A stretch of 64,000 bases of DNA, from positions 8,915,001-8,979,000 of the forward strand of contig NZ_WSRO01000002.1 in the NCBI RefSeq assembly GCF_009769735.1, written 5' to 3'. Source of the stretch: Streptomyces sp. BA2 (GTDB lineage Bacteria; Actinomycetota; Actinomycetes; Streptomycetales; Streptomycetaceae). Below are positions 33,054 to 41,790 of this stretch, one piece after another (within the stretch, counting starts at the first letter, position 1; each line of letters begins with the position of its first letter). Position numbers and translations under genes: made by a program. Below the pieces are notes generated by a model that saw nothing but the letters and a program-made list of their open reading frames with translations, did no database searches and was not told where the DNA came from.

Positions 33054-34785
33054 GATCGCCCAACTCTAGTGCCGCTGCTGGGCTCGGTTGGACGCGGCCC
33101 CGGTCGAGAGTGAGGATCTGGTCGGCGGTGGTGAGGTCCGCGGTGTTGTGGGTGATCAGGAGAGTCGTGCGGCCTTGGGCGGCGTGGAGGATGTCGGTCA
33201 GCACGGCCTTGGCGGTCTCGGGGTCAAGACCTTCGGTGGGTTCGTCCAGGACGAGGACGGGTGGGTCGGCGAGCAGGGCTCGGGCCAGGAGAAGGCGCTG
33301 GCGTTGGCCGCCGGACATGGCGGAGCCGTTCTCGCCGAGGCGCGTGTCCCACCGGTCCGGGAGGGACTCGATCCAGTCCAGGAGTTGGGCTCTGCGGGCT
33401 GCTTCGCGCAGGTCGGCCTCCGTTGCCTCGGGGCGGGCCAGGAGGAGGTTGGCGCGGATGGTGGTGCGGAAGACGTGGGCGTCCTGAGTCATGCCGGTGA
33501 TCGCGCGGCGGGCGTCGGTGCCCGCGCAGTCGCGTAGTTCGCGTCCCCCGATACGGATGCTTCCGGCCTCGTAGGGCACGAACCGCATGAGCGCGGCGAT
33601 CAGCGTCGACTTGCCGGAGCCGCTGGCGCCCAGGAGCACGGTCAGGCGGCCGGGCCGCAGGCGCAGGCTCACTCCGTCCAGGGATGGAGGGCCGTCGGGG
33701 AGGTGGCGTACGCGCAAGCTGGTGATCTCCACGCCGATCGGTGCGGTGGTGGTGAGTGGAGCCGGAGAGGTCGGCTCCGTGACGGGTGGTGGAGTGTCGA
33801 AGAGGTCGGCCAACCTGCTTGCGCCGACCCGTACGTCGGCGAGGTGACGTGCGGCAGTGGGCAACGGAGTCAGGGCCTCGAAGGACACCAGCGCGAGGAC
33901 CGCGAGGACGGTGAGGTGTACGGCGGGCAGTTCCCCCGCCGCCTGGGCGTGCAGCGCGAGCCAGGTCACGCCGGCCGTCGCCGCGGCCTGGAGGAAGAGG
34001 ACCGTGGTGGAGGCGATCGAAGTGGTCCAGGCGGCCCGGCGCTCCAGCGCGGCGATCCGGGCGGAGGCGCGGCGGGTCCGCTCGTGGGCGCGGCCCCGGG
34101 CCCCGTTCGCGGCGAGGTCTGCCGCGCCCTGCGTCAAGTCCAAGGTGAGTGCGGCGAGTTCGGAACGGGCTGCCTTCCCCGCGCGGCTCGTACGCCGGGA
34201 CAGCGTGAGTACCGTGGTGGGTACGAGGAGTCCCGCCACGGCCAGCAGCAGCCCCAGCAGAACGCCTGCCTGGGGCAGCAGCGCCATGGCCACGGTGGTG
34301 GCGGTGACGGCGACCGTGCAGGCGGCCGCGGCCGGGATCAACACGCGCAGCAGGAGGTTCTGCGCGGCGTCCACGTCGTCGACGAGGCGGGTGAGCAAGT
34401 CGCCGCTGCGGAAGGCGGGGATGCCGGTGGGAGCGAGGGGCACGAGGGCCTCGTACACCTGGGCGCGGAAGCCCGCGATGGCCCGCAGTACACCGTCGTG
34501 GCCCAGAAGCCGGTCGATGTAGCGCAGCGCTCCGCGCCCCAGAGCCAGGGCACGGACGGCGACGATCGCCAGGCTCACCGAGGCGAGCGGGGGCTGTTCG
34601 GCGGCGCGGGTGATCAGCCAGGCGGCCGTGGCCATCAACGCGGCGGCCGCAAGCTCGCTGCCGGCTGAGGCGAGCGCGGCGGGCAGCAACCGGCGCCAGT
34701 GCGGCAGGAGATGGCGCAGGAGACGGAGGGTGGGGCGGGAGGTCCGCGCCGCAGCGAGTGCGGCGTCGCGGCCGTGGAGGGTCAT
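32929..34785 (-). CDS. cydC: Thiol reductant ABC exporter, CydC subunit
   Basis: A 618-residue half-transporter: six membrane helices (residues about 25-300) followed by an ATPase with Walker A LLGASGSGKSTLI, signature MSGGQRQRLLLARAL and Walker B VLVLDEPTEGLD. With CydD it exports glutathione- or cysteine-type thiols needed for cytochrome bd assembly. It overlaps cydD by 4 bp (ATGA). The last 53 residues beyond LDRGRV are low-complexity and overlap the following VOC gene in a different frame, so the natural C-terminus may have been lost. Confidence 0.92.
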   Translation of the reverse strand: MTLHGRDAALAAARTSRPTLRLLRHLLPHWRRLLPAALASAGSELAAAALMATAAWLITRAAEQPPLASVSLAIVAVRALALGRGALRYIDRLLGHDGVLRAIAGFRAQVYEALVPLAPTGIPAFRSGDLLTRLVDDVDAAQNLLLRVLIPAAAACTVAVTATTVAMALLPQAGVLLGLLLAVAGLLVPTTVLTLSRRTSRAGKAARSELAALTLDLTQGAADLAANGARGRAHERTRRASARIAALERRAAWTTSIASTTVLFLQAAATAGVTWLALHAQAAGELPAVHLTVLAVLALVSFEALTPLPTAARHLADVRVGASRLADLFDTPPPVTEPTSPAPLTTTAPIGVEITSLRVRHLPDGPPSLDGVSLRLRPGRLTVLLGASGSGKSTLIAALMRFVPYEAGSIRIGGRELRDCAGTDARRAITGMTQDAHVFRTTIRANLLLARPEATEADLREAARRAQLLDWIESLPDRWDTRLGENGSAMSGGQRQRLLLARALLADPPVLVLDEPTEGLDPETAKAVLTDILHAAQGRTTLLITHNTADLTTADQILTLDRGRVQPSPAAALELGDHARTPRNQPSDAAHDRPRPTRGVLHGVARGGARIRARRDPF

Positions 34786-36533
34786 GGGGCCACAGGCCCT
34801 TCTGCGAGGGCGAGTTGGGCTGGATGAGCGCCTTGGGCTGGAGTGAGGCTGCCTGCTTCTACGGTGATGATCCGGTCCGCGTGGGGCAGCAGGCTCGTGC
34901 GGTGGGCGACCACGATGGAGGTCTTGCCGTGCATCAGGCGGACGGTGGCGCGTGTGACGGTGGCCTCGCTCTCGGGGTCGAGGTGGGCGGTCGGTTCGTC
35001 CAGGAGCAGTACGGGGGCGTCCTTGAGGAAGGCGCGGGCCAGGGCGATCCGTTGGCGCTGGCCCGCGGAGAGCCCGGCGCCGTGCTCGCCGAGCGTCGTG
35101 TCGTACGCCTGGGGCAGTTCCTCGATGAAGTGGTCGGCGTAAGCGGCGTGTGCCGCCCGGCGCACTTCGGCGTCGCTTGCGTCGGGGCGTGCCAGGCGGA
35201 TGTTGTCCGCGACGGTGGCGGCGAACAGATGCGGGCGCTGGGGCACCCACGCCACCTGGGTGCGCCACGCGTCGGCGTCGAGGTCGGAGAGGTCGGTGCC
35301 GCCGACCGTGACCCGGCCAGACGCGGGCTGCGTGAAGCCGAGGAGCAGCGCGAGGAGCGTGGACTTGCCCGCGCCGCTCGGTCCGACCAGAGAGATGTGC
35401 TCGCCGGGGCGCAAGGAGAGGGAGACATCGCGGAGTGCGGGGGCGGCGCGGCCCGGGTAGCGGACCGTCACCGCCTCCAGGGCCAGGTGTGACGCGCGGG
35501 CGTCGGGCACGGGGGCACGGCTGGCGGCGCGCGCCGCGGACGTGCCGCAACCATCGGTGTCGTCACGGTCGTCACCATCGTCATCGTCATCGTCGTCGAG
35601 GATGGTGAAGACGCGCTCGGCCACGGCGATCCCCTCGGCGCTGTCGTGGAAGGCCGCCCCCGCCGCACGCAGCGGCAGATAGGCCTCGGGGGCCAGGAAC
35701 AGGACGACCAGGGCCGTACGGAGGTCCAACTCGCCGTCGAGCAGCCGCAGTCCGACCGGTACGGCCACCAGCGCCACGGAGAGCGTCGCGACCGTCTCCA
35801 GGACGAAGGAGGAGAGGAACGCCACGCGCAGCGTGCGCATGGTGGCCCGCCGGTGGGCGTCGGCCATCTCGTGAACCACCCGCGCCTGGTGCTGCTCGCG
35901 CCCGAAGGCCCGCAGTGTCGGCAGCCCGGCCACCACATCCAGGAAGTGACCGCCGAGCCGGGACAGCAACTGCCATTGCCTGGCGGTGCGCCGGGCGGTG
36001 TGGGCTCCGACCAGCGCTCCGAACACGGGGATCAGCGGCAGCGTCACGATGACGATCAGCGCGGAGGTCCAGTCCGTCCACGCCAGCCAGGCGACGACCG
36101 TGAGCGGCACCACCGCGGTGGCCGTCATCGTGGGCAAGTAGCCGACGACGTACGCATCCAGGGCATCGAGGCCGCGGGTGAGCAGCGTCGCCGTCTCGCC
36201 GTGGCGCCCGGCCGTGAGCCGCAGCGGGCTGGTGCGCCGCAGCCGGCCGGTGATCCTCTCGCGCAGCGTGCGCTTGGCATCGGCCGCGGCGCGCTGCGCG
36301 AGCACCCCGCGAGCCCAGGTCAGCAGGGCGCGCAGCGCCATGACGGCGGCCAGGGCGGCCAACGGCGCACTCTGGAACGGGCGCCCGGCGAAACCGTCCG
36401 TCAGGACCGCCGCGAGCAGAACCGCCTGGGCGACGACGAGCCCGCTCGCAAGCAGCGCAAGCGCCGAGGAGTACGTCATGTGGCGCCGCAGCAAAGGGAG
36501 TTCGCGCAGCAGGCGGCGTTCGACGGGTTTCAT
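34782..36533 (-). CDS. cydD: Thiol reductant ABC exporter, CydD subunit
   Basis: A 583-residue half-transporter with six membrane helices and an ATPase domain (Walker A GPSGAGKS at 384-391, signature LSAGQRQRIALARA, DEPTAHLD). A run of aspartates (residues 313-327, DDDDDDDGDDRDDTDG) joins the two domains. ATG at 36533 follows GAGGAACCCCCAGG. It lies 44 bp after cydB in the same operon. Streptomyces coelicolor has CydCD as one fused protein; here they are separate. Confidence 0.92.
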   Translation of the reverse strand: MKPVERRLLRELPLLRRHMTYSSALALLASGLVVAQAVLLAAVLTDGFAGRPFQSAPLAALAAVMALRALLTWARGVLAQRAAADAKRTLRERITGRLRRTSPLRLTAGRHGETATLLTRGLDALDAYVVGYLPTMTATAVVPLTVVAWLAWTDWTSALIVIVTLPLIPVFGALVGAHTARRTARQWQLLSRLGGHFLDVVAGLPTLRAFGREQHQARVVHEMADAHRRATMRTLRVAFLSSFVLETVATLSVALVAVPVGLRLLDGELDLRTALVVLFLAPEAYLPLRAAGAAFHDSAEGIAVAERVFTILDDDDDDDGDDRDDTDGCGTSAARAASRAPVPDARASHLALEAVTVRYPGRAAPALRDVSLSLRPGEHISLVGPSGAGKSTLLALLLGFTQPASGRVTVGGTDLSDLDADAWRTQVAWVPQRPHLFAATVADNIRLARPDASDAEVRRAAHAAYADHFIEELPQAYDTTLGEHGAGLSAGQRQRIALARAFLKDAPVLLLDEPTAHLDPESEATVTRATVRLMHGKTSIVVAHRTSLLPHADRIITVEAGSLTPAQGAHPAQLALAEGPVAP

Positions 36534-36577
36534 CCTGGGGGTTCCTCTTCCCTTTCCCTCTCGTCGCTTTCCGAGAC

Positions 36578-37636
36578 TCAGAAGTAGCTGGGGTGACGGC
36601 GGCCCGTCCTGCCTCGGAAGGCCCACCAGCTCCACGTCTGGTACGCGAGGATCGTCGGGACCACCAGGACCCCGAACGCGCTCAGGATCTTCAACGTGGC
36701 CTCATCTGTGACGGCGTGAGCGATGGTCAGCCCCTCACCCGCCGAGCTGATCAGGAGGTACGGGTAGTGGCCGGCCCCCACGAGCAGCACGGGCAGCGCC
36801 GTAGCGCAGCAAGTGGCCGCGAACGCACGGATGTTGTGCCCGCGGGAGAAGTGCCACCAGGCACCGGCGAGCGCTGCGGCGAACAGGGCGGCGACGAACG
36901 CCGAGGCCGTGCGGTTCGTCATCGAGGCGCCCGCGCCGAAGAGCGTGAGGAGCAGCGCGAGGGCAGCCACGGCTGCGGCCCCAAGGAGCAAACCAGGTCC
37001 CAAGCGCCTTGCCCTGGAGACGAGTTCGGGTCCCGAGCGCAGTGCCACGAAGGCCGCGCCGTGTGCCGCGAAGAGCAGTGCGGTGGTGACGCCGCAGGCC
37101 AGCGTGAACGGCGAGAAGACGTCGTCGAACCCGATGTGGAAGCTCCCGTCGGCCTGGCGGGGCACACCGTGGAGCAGCAGGCCCACGACGAGTCCCCAGC
37201 ACACGGCGGGCAGCGCCCCGCCGAACACGATCAGGGCGTCCCACCAGCGCCGCCCGCGGACACTGTGGGCGCGCCGCCGCAGTTGGACGGCAGCGTTGCC
37301 GAGGACCAGGCCGACGAGGATCGCCACGATCAGCGGGTACAGGCCGGGCAGGAGGGTGCCTTCGAGGTGCGGGAAGGCACCGAACAGGACGCCGGCGAAG
37401 GCGACCAGCCAGACCTCGTTGCCCAGGAAGAACGGCGCGATGGCGTCGAGGGCGGCGTCCCGACCGGTGCGTGCCGCCTCCTCGCCTAGGTCAACTCGGT
37501 CACCCCGGTCGCCCCGGCCACCTCGGCCGCCGAAGAAGGGGTGCAGCATCTGTACGCCGTAGTCGTAGCCGCCGAGCACGAAGTACCCGGCGAGAAGCAG
37601 GCCGAGGAGGGCCAGCCAGGCGGTCTCCAGACTCAT
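36578..37636 (-). CDS. cydB: Cytochrome bd oxidase subunit II
   Basis: A 352-residue polytopic membrane protein with the family features GYFVLGGYDYGVQMLHPFF near the N-terminus, FFLGNEVWLVAF after the first loop and the GHYPYLL / TYQTWSWWAF C-terminal region. A Gly-Arg-Asp-rich insert (GGRGGRGDRGDR) is present in the first loop. Its start lies 5 bp downstream of the cydA stop. Together with CydA it forms the quinol oxidase that works at low oxygen. Confidence 0.95.
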   Translation of the reverse strand: MSLETAWLALLGLLLAGYFVLGGYDYGVQMLHPFFGGRGGRGDRGDRVDLGEEAARTGRDAALDAIAPFFLGNEVWLVAFAGVLFGAFPHLEGTLLPGLYPLIVAILVGLVLGNAAVQLRRRAHSVRGRRWWDALIVFGGALPAVCWGLVVGLLLHGVPRQADGSFHIGFDDVFSPFTLACGVTTALLFAAHGAAFVALRSGPELVSRARRLGPGLLLGAAAVAALALLLTLFGAGASMTNRTASAFVAALFAAALAGAWWHFSRGHNIRAFAATCCATALPVLLVGAGHYPYLLISSAGEGLTIAHAVTDEATLKILSAFGVLVVPTILAYQTWSWWAFRGRTGRRHPSYF

Positions 37637-37641
37637 CTCGC

Positions 37642-38976
37642 TCAACTTTCTGTCACCGCAGGGGAGTAATGCAGGGAGGTCGTCTCGGCGCTGCCCCAGG
37701 GCCCCTCGGGCCCCTCGGCCCTCTCGGGCAGGTCGTCGGGGAGCGGATCGGTGGTGCCGAGCTGGGTGGCGTCCGGGCCTCGGAGGGCGAAGCGGGTGAT
37801 CAGCGTCCAGTTCGTCACCGCCAAGGCGAGGAAGATGGCGACGAAGACGGTGCAGGACACGGCCAGTGCGGCCGTACTGACATGGGAGAGCGCGTTCTCG
37901 ACCGTCAACTCGCCGTAGACGAGCCATGGTTGGCGCCCGACCTCACGGACGACCCAGCCGCCCACGGAGGCGATGAAGGGGAACGGGACCATCGCGACCA
38001 GCACCCACAGAACGGGGCGCCAGCGCATCAGCCGGTTCTTCCACAGCAGGATGACCGCGATGAACGTAATGGTGGACACGGTGTTGCCGATGATCGTCAT
38101 CACGTCCATCGAGATCCGCATCGTGTCCTGCCAGGGCACGTAGTTGCCGGGCCCGTGCTCCTTGACGAGCTGTGCCTGCACCTCGGCGACGCCACTGTTC
38201 TCCAGGACCGCGTCCTTCATGGGCTGGGTGCGCTCGATCACGGGCCGCTGCATCTCGCCGACGACGACCACGAAGAAGGAGGCGACCATGGCCACCCAGA
38301 GCCCCAGCCGCAGGGAACCGCGGAACAGCTCCGTCTCCTTTGTGCGCCGGAGGAAGTGGTAGGCGCTGACCCCGGCGATGAAGACGCCGCCCGTCGTCAG
38401 CGCGGCCAGTGCGATGTGGAAGAGGGCAACCAGCGCACTGGAGTTGGTCAGCAGCGCCCCGAAGTCGGTCAAGTAGGCCGCGTCGTCGCGCACTTCGTAA
38501 CCGACCGGGTTCTGCATGAAGCCGTTGGCGACCATGATCCAGTAACCGGACGCGTACGCGGTCAGGGCGACCAGCCAGATGAGCGTGACATGCACGCCCC
38601 TGCGCATGCGGCCCCAGCCGAAGATCCACATGCCGAGGAAGGTGGACTCGGCGAAGAAGGCGATGAGGGTCTCGAGGACCAGTGGGGCGCCGAAGACATT
38701 GCCCGCGAACTTGCTCAGACCGCTCCAGCTGAGCCCGAACTGGAACTCCATGACCAGGCCGGTGACGATCCCGACCGCGTAGTTGATGACGTAGAGCTGG
38801 CCCCAGAAGCGGGTCATGCGCTCCCGGACGGCCTTCTTGGCGGGATCACGGGTGTACGCGGCGCGGGTGTGCATGATCGCCACGAGGGGGACGAGCCCCA
38901 TGGTGAGGATCACGAACAGCCAGTGGATGCCGGTCGTGGCCGCGAACTGGAGTCGGGCCAGATCCGCAGCGCTCAT
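37642..38976 (-). CDS. cydA: Cytochrome bd oxidase subunit I
   Basis: A 444-residue membrane protein. The axial-ligand histidine is in TTGIHWLFV near residue 20, the quinol-site region and the invariant GRQPW-x-V-Y-G motif (EVGRQPWLVYGELTVENAL) are intact, and the Q-loop is short, as in most actinobacteria. It heads the cydA-cydB-cydD-cydC operon. ATG at 38976 was chosen over an upstream codon. A divergent LysR gene and an inverted repeat lie upstream; I see no complete Rex operator. Confidence 0.95.
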   Translation of the reverse strand: MSAADLARLQFAATTGIHWLFVILTMGLVPLVAIMHTRAAYTRDPAKKAVRERMTRFWGQLYVINYAVGIVTGLVMEFQFGLSWSGLSKFAGNVFGAPLVLETLIAFFAESTFLGMWIFGWGRMRRGVHVTLIWLVALTAYASGYWIMVANGFMQNPVGYEVRDDAAYLTDFGALLTNSSALVALFHIALAALTTGGVFIAGVSAYHFLRRTKETELFRGSLRLGLWVAMVASFFVVVVGEMQRPVIERTQPMKDAVLENSGVAEVQAQLVKEHGPGNYVPWQDTMRISMDVMTIIGNTVSTITFIAVILLWKNRLMRWRPVLWVLVAMVPFPFIASVGGWVVREVGRQPWLVYGELTVENALSHVSTAALAVSCTVFVAIFLALAVTNWTLITRFALRGPDATQLGTTDPLPDDLPERAEGPEGPWGSAETTSLHYSPAVTES

Positions 38977-39077
38977 GGTGGGACCTTCCTGGGGGACGGG
39001 CGGCCGCACCTGCGAGGCGTCGCCCCTGGTGGGGATCGCCTGCTCGGTGGCCTTGATGAAGACCGTAGGGAGAATCC

Positions 39078-39131
39078 CTTATGCATTCCAAGACTTGTTC
39101 TGCCATGTGAAGATGACTCGGAAGGCATAAG
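39078..39131. promoter_or_regulatory. Widely spaced inverted repeat in the cydA-LysR divergent promoter
   Basis: CTTATGCATTCC (39078-39089) and GGAAGGCATAAG (39120-39131) match in 11 of 12 positions as an inverted repeat. Their centres are 42 bp apart, four helical turns, suggesting binding of a tetrameric regulator such as LysR that bends the DNA. It occupies the interval between cydA and the LysR start. Confidence 0.6.
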
Positions 39132-39147
39132 TGAAGGTGGGTGGATC

Positions 39148-40077
39148 ATGGATCTTCTGCAGTTGCGCTACTTCCAGACCGTCGCCCGTTTCGAGCACAT
39201 CAGCCGCGCCGCACAGGAACTACGCGTCGCCCAGCCCTCGTTGAGCCGCACCATCGCGCGCCTGGAGTCCGAGCTCGGCTCCCCGCTCTTCGACCGGCAG
39301 GGGCGCCGCATCCGGCTCAACCCGTACGGGGCGATGTTCCTGCGGCATGTGGAGCGCGCCCTGAGCGAGCTCGACGACGGCCGCAGGGCCGTGCGCGAGG
39401 CCCGTGACACCGGGCTCGGTCGCGTGAGCGTCGCCTCCGAGACCCTCCTGACGATCACTCATATCCTGGGCAGCTTCCGGGCCGATCACCCCCGCGCCGA
39501 CGTGCGGCTCTTCCAGTCGACCGCTCAGGAGATGGACCGCCGGCTGCGCACCAGGGAGGTCGACTTCTGCGTGGCCTCACAGCCGCTGACCGGCACGAAC
39601 CTGGAATCGGTCGAGCTCGCCCGCGAGGAGGTGCTGCTCGCGGTGCCGCCCGGGCACTGGCTCGACGGGCGGGAGAGCGTGACGATCCCCGAGATCGCCG
39701 ACGAGCCCTTCGTCACCACGCGCCCGGGCCACTGGCAGCGCACGCTCCTGGACCGGCTGTTCGCGGCCGAAGGGCTCACGCCACTGCTCTCCTGCGAGGG
39801 CGACGAACCGGGCGCCAGCCAGGACATGATCAGCGCGGGCCTCGGCATCGGCCTCATCCCGACCATCTCCCGCCAGGTCGGCACGGAGGCGCGGGTCCCG
39901 GTCGTCTGGGTCCACCTGGACGCGCCCGACTGCGAGCGGGTGCTCACCCTGGTGTGGAGCCGTGACAGTTACCTGTCCGAAGCCGCCCTGAAATTCCGGG
40001 AGTTCATCACCAGCAGGCCCTTCATGGCCCATCGTCTGCGTGACGGGCGCCGAGAGGGAGTCCTCGATCCGTTCTGA
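39148..40077 (+). CDS. LysR-family transcriptional regulator
   Basis: A 309-residue LysR protein with the helix-turn-helix in the first 60 residues (HISRAAQELRVAQPSLSRTIARLES) and a PBP2-type effector domain. It diverges from cydA. LysR proteins usually regulate the gene opposite, so control of cytochrome bd by a small metabolite is suggested; it may instead control only itself. ATG at 39148 follows GGTGGGTGG. Confidence 0.85.
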   Translation: MDLLQLRYFQTVARFEHISRAAQELRVAQPSLSRTIARLESELGSPLFDRQGRRIRLNPYGAMFLRHVERALSELDDGRRAVREARDTGLGRVSVASETLLTITHILGSFRADHPRADVRLFQSTAQEMDRRLRTREVDFCVASQPLTGTNLESVELAREEVLLAVPPGHWLDGRESVTIPEIADEPFVTTRPGHWQRTLLDRLFAAEGLTPLLSCEGDEPGASQDMISAGLGIGLIPTISRQVGTEARVPVVWVHLDAPDCERVLTLVWSRDSYLSEAALKFREFITSRPFMAHRLRDGRREGVLDPF

Positions 40078-40117
40078 GGCGCCGCCGTTCCGTTAGTGCC
40101 CCTCGCAGCTCGTACTC

Positions 40118-40906
40118 CTACCTGACGTGCCCCACCAGCGCGGAAACCCGCACCTCTTCCACGAACGGGGCGGGCGGAAGCGCCAGCCTGACGCGTTCGG
40201 CGAAGGCGAGTCTCTCGTCGGGGTGGGGCAGGGAGTCCTCGGGGATCGCGGAGAAGACCCCGCCGATGAGCTGGTCGAAGCCCAGTTCCTCGCGGTCCTC
40301 CGTCACGATCTCCTGGACGTCGTGGAAGCCCGCTGCCTCAAGTGCCCGCGCATAGCGGGCCCTGTCGTGGGCTCCGGTGCCGCACGAAGCCGTCAGTTCG
40401 GTGTCGAAGTGCTCCTCCAGGCAGGCGCGCAGCGCGCGTGACCAGGCGCTGTCCTGCAGCCACAGCGGTGTGCCGTTGGCGATCACGGCGATGCCGCCGC
40501 CCGGCCGCAGCAGGGGCGCCAACTCCCGGAAGAGCGAATCGTGTTGCATCCAGTGGAGCGCTTGGCCGATGACCGTCACCGCAAGGGACCGTTCGCCCAC
40601 AAGCGCGCCCAGCGCCGGGACGTCGGTGTCGGCGCCGAGTGACCACGTCGCGTTGCGCACGCCCTGAGCGGTGGCCGCTTCCCGGGCCAGCCGGAGCATG
40701 TCGGGCTCGGGGTCCATGCCGATCACCGAGCCGACCCGGGTGGAGAGGGGCAGGGCGAGCTGGCCGGTGCCGCAGCCGAGATCCAGTACGGTGTCGTCGC
40801 CGTCAAGACCGAACGCCGTTTGCAGGGCGTCGAGAAGCCGAGGGGGATACCCCCGCCGGAACTTCGCGTAGTACTCGGCCACGTCCCCGCTGAATCCCAC
40901 CGTCAT
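40118..40906 (-). CDS. Class I SAM-dependent methyltransferase
   Basis: A 262-residue methyltransferase with motif I LDLGCGTG (41-48), motif II acidic residue in IGMDPEPDM, and motif III-type region LRPGGGIAVI. The family methylates small molecules; substrate unknown. It lies 23 bp downstream of the DUF2848 gene on the same strand, so they probably share a promoter, although the link between the functions is unclear. Confidence 0.85.
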   Translation of the reverse strand: MTVGFSGDVAEYYAKFRRGYPPRLLDALQTAFGLDGDDTVLDLGCGTGQLALPLSTRVGSVIGMDPEPDMLRLAREAATAQGVRNATWSLGADTDVPALGALVGERSLAVTVIGQALHWMQHDSLFRELAPLLRPGGGIAVIANGTPLWLQDSAWSRALRACLEEHFDTELTASCGTGAHDRARYARALEAAGFHDVQEIVTEDREELGFDQLIGGVFSAIPEDSLPHPDERLAFAERVRLALPPAPFVEEVRVSALVGHVR

Positions 40907-40929
40907 GGCCCCACTCTGCCAGCCACCGG

Positions 40930-41619
40930 TCAGCCGATGGGCTCGGGCAGCGGCACCACCTGGTAGGCGAGCCGGATCGTGCTGCCGGTGGCGGGGTCGC
41001 CGAGCTCCACGCGCCAGCCCTCGGCGAACTGGTCCACGCCCTCGGCCATGGGAATGGTGCCCGAGATCAGGACGGTGCCGGGGGTCAGGCCGCCGCGCTC
41101 GCGCAGTACGCCGGTCCAGTAGCCGGGGGTGAGGAGTTCGGCGAGCGTGCCGTGCTGGATCTCGGTCTCCCGGCCGTCGGCGTAGGTGACCCAGGCGCGC
41201 AAGGTCAGTTCGTCGATGCGCGGTTCGACGTCGGCCAGGAGCCAGGCCTGCCGGGCAAGGACATCGGGTGCCGCGTTCTTGCTCCAGGCCACACCGTGGA
41301 CCTCGAGCTCGCGGTCGGTGTGGTCGCAGGCCGCGGTCAGGAGCAGCTCGCCGCCTTCCGCGACGACCAGTGCCCATTCGGCCTCGCCCGACGTGCGGGC
41401 GTGCGGCGCCGCGACCCGGTCGGTCTGCTGGGCCAGGTAGGGGGAGACGGGGTAGAGGGCCGGGGTCACCGACGGTGCGGGCACCCCGAGTTGGGCGAGC
41501 TCGGCGACGTGCGCGGCGACATCGGCCTGCTCGCGCCCGGCGTACCCGGCGTTGAGCACCTGCACGACGTCGACATCACGGGTGGAGCCGTCGGGGAGTT
41601 CGAAGGTCAGCACGGCCAT
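40930..41619 (-). CDS. DUF2848 family protein
   Basis: A 229-residue protein of the DUF2848 family, related to fumarylacetoacetate-hydrolase-like enzymes (PGTVLISGTIPMAEG and the acidic N-terminal strand TFELPDGS). Such genes accompany amide or aromatic-acid catabolism. It is divergent from the MHS-type transporter, and the operator of the GntR regulator lies between them. Start at MAVLTFEL is favoured over an in-frame ATG four codons upstream. Confidence 0.8.
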   Translation of the reverse strand: MAVLTFELPDGSTRDVDVVQVLNAGYAGREQADVAAHVAELAQLGVPAPSVTPALYPVSPYLAQQTDRVAAPHARTSGEAEWALVVAEGGELLLTAACDHTDRELEVHGVAWSKNAAPDVLARQAWLLADVEPRIDELTLRAWVTYADGRETEIQHGTLAELLTPGYWTGVLRERGGLTPGTVLISGTIPMAEGVDQFAEGWRVELGDPATGSTIRLAYQVVPLPEPIG

Positions 41620-41711
41620 GGGGCACTCCAAAGGTGGCAGGTCTCGACATGGGGCCGGACGTGGGTCTCGGCATGGGTATCGACACGGTCAACTTCCGGC
41701 GCGGGGGTTGC

Positions 41712-41739
41712 GCATACGGCCTGTATACAAGAAGTATGC
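41712..41739. promoter_or_regulatory. Symmetric GntR-type operator, GCATAC-N4-TGTATACA-N4-GTATGC
   Basis: The 28-bp element is a complete palindrome: core TGTATACA centred at 41725.5, flanked at equal distance by GCATAC and GTATGC. It lies between the divergent DUF2848 and transporter genes. The left half reappears at the GntR regulator promoter (44749-44765), so this GntR protein is the probable ligand. Confidence 0.75.
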
Positions 41740-41790
41740 CGGAAGGTCGATGTCCAGGTCGATGTCCCCTCGACGCAAGGATCGGGAAGC

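Noticed and set aside
38977..39147. Rex operator upstream of cydA
   Set aside because: Only a half-site-like TGTGAA is present (near 39106); no symmetrical TGTGAA-N-TTCACA element.
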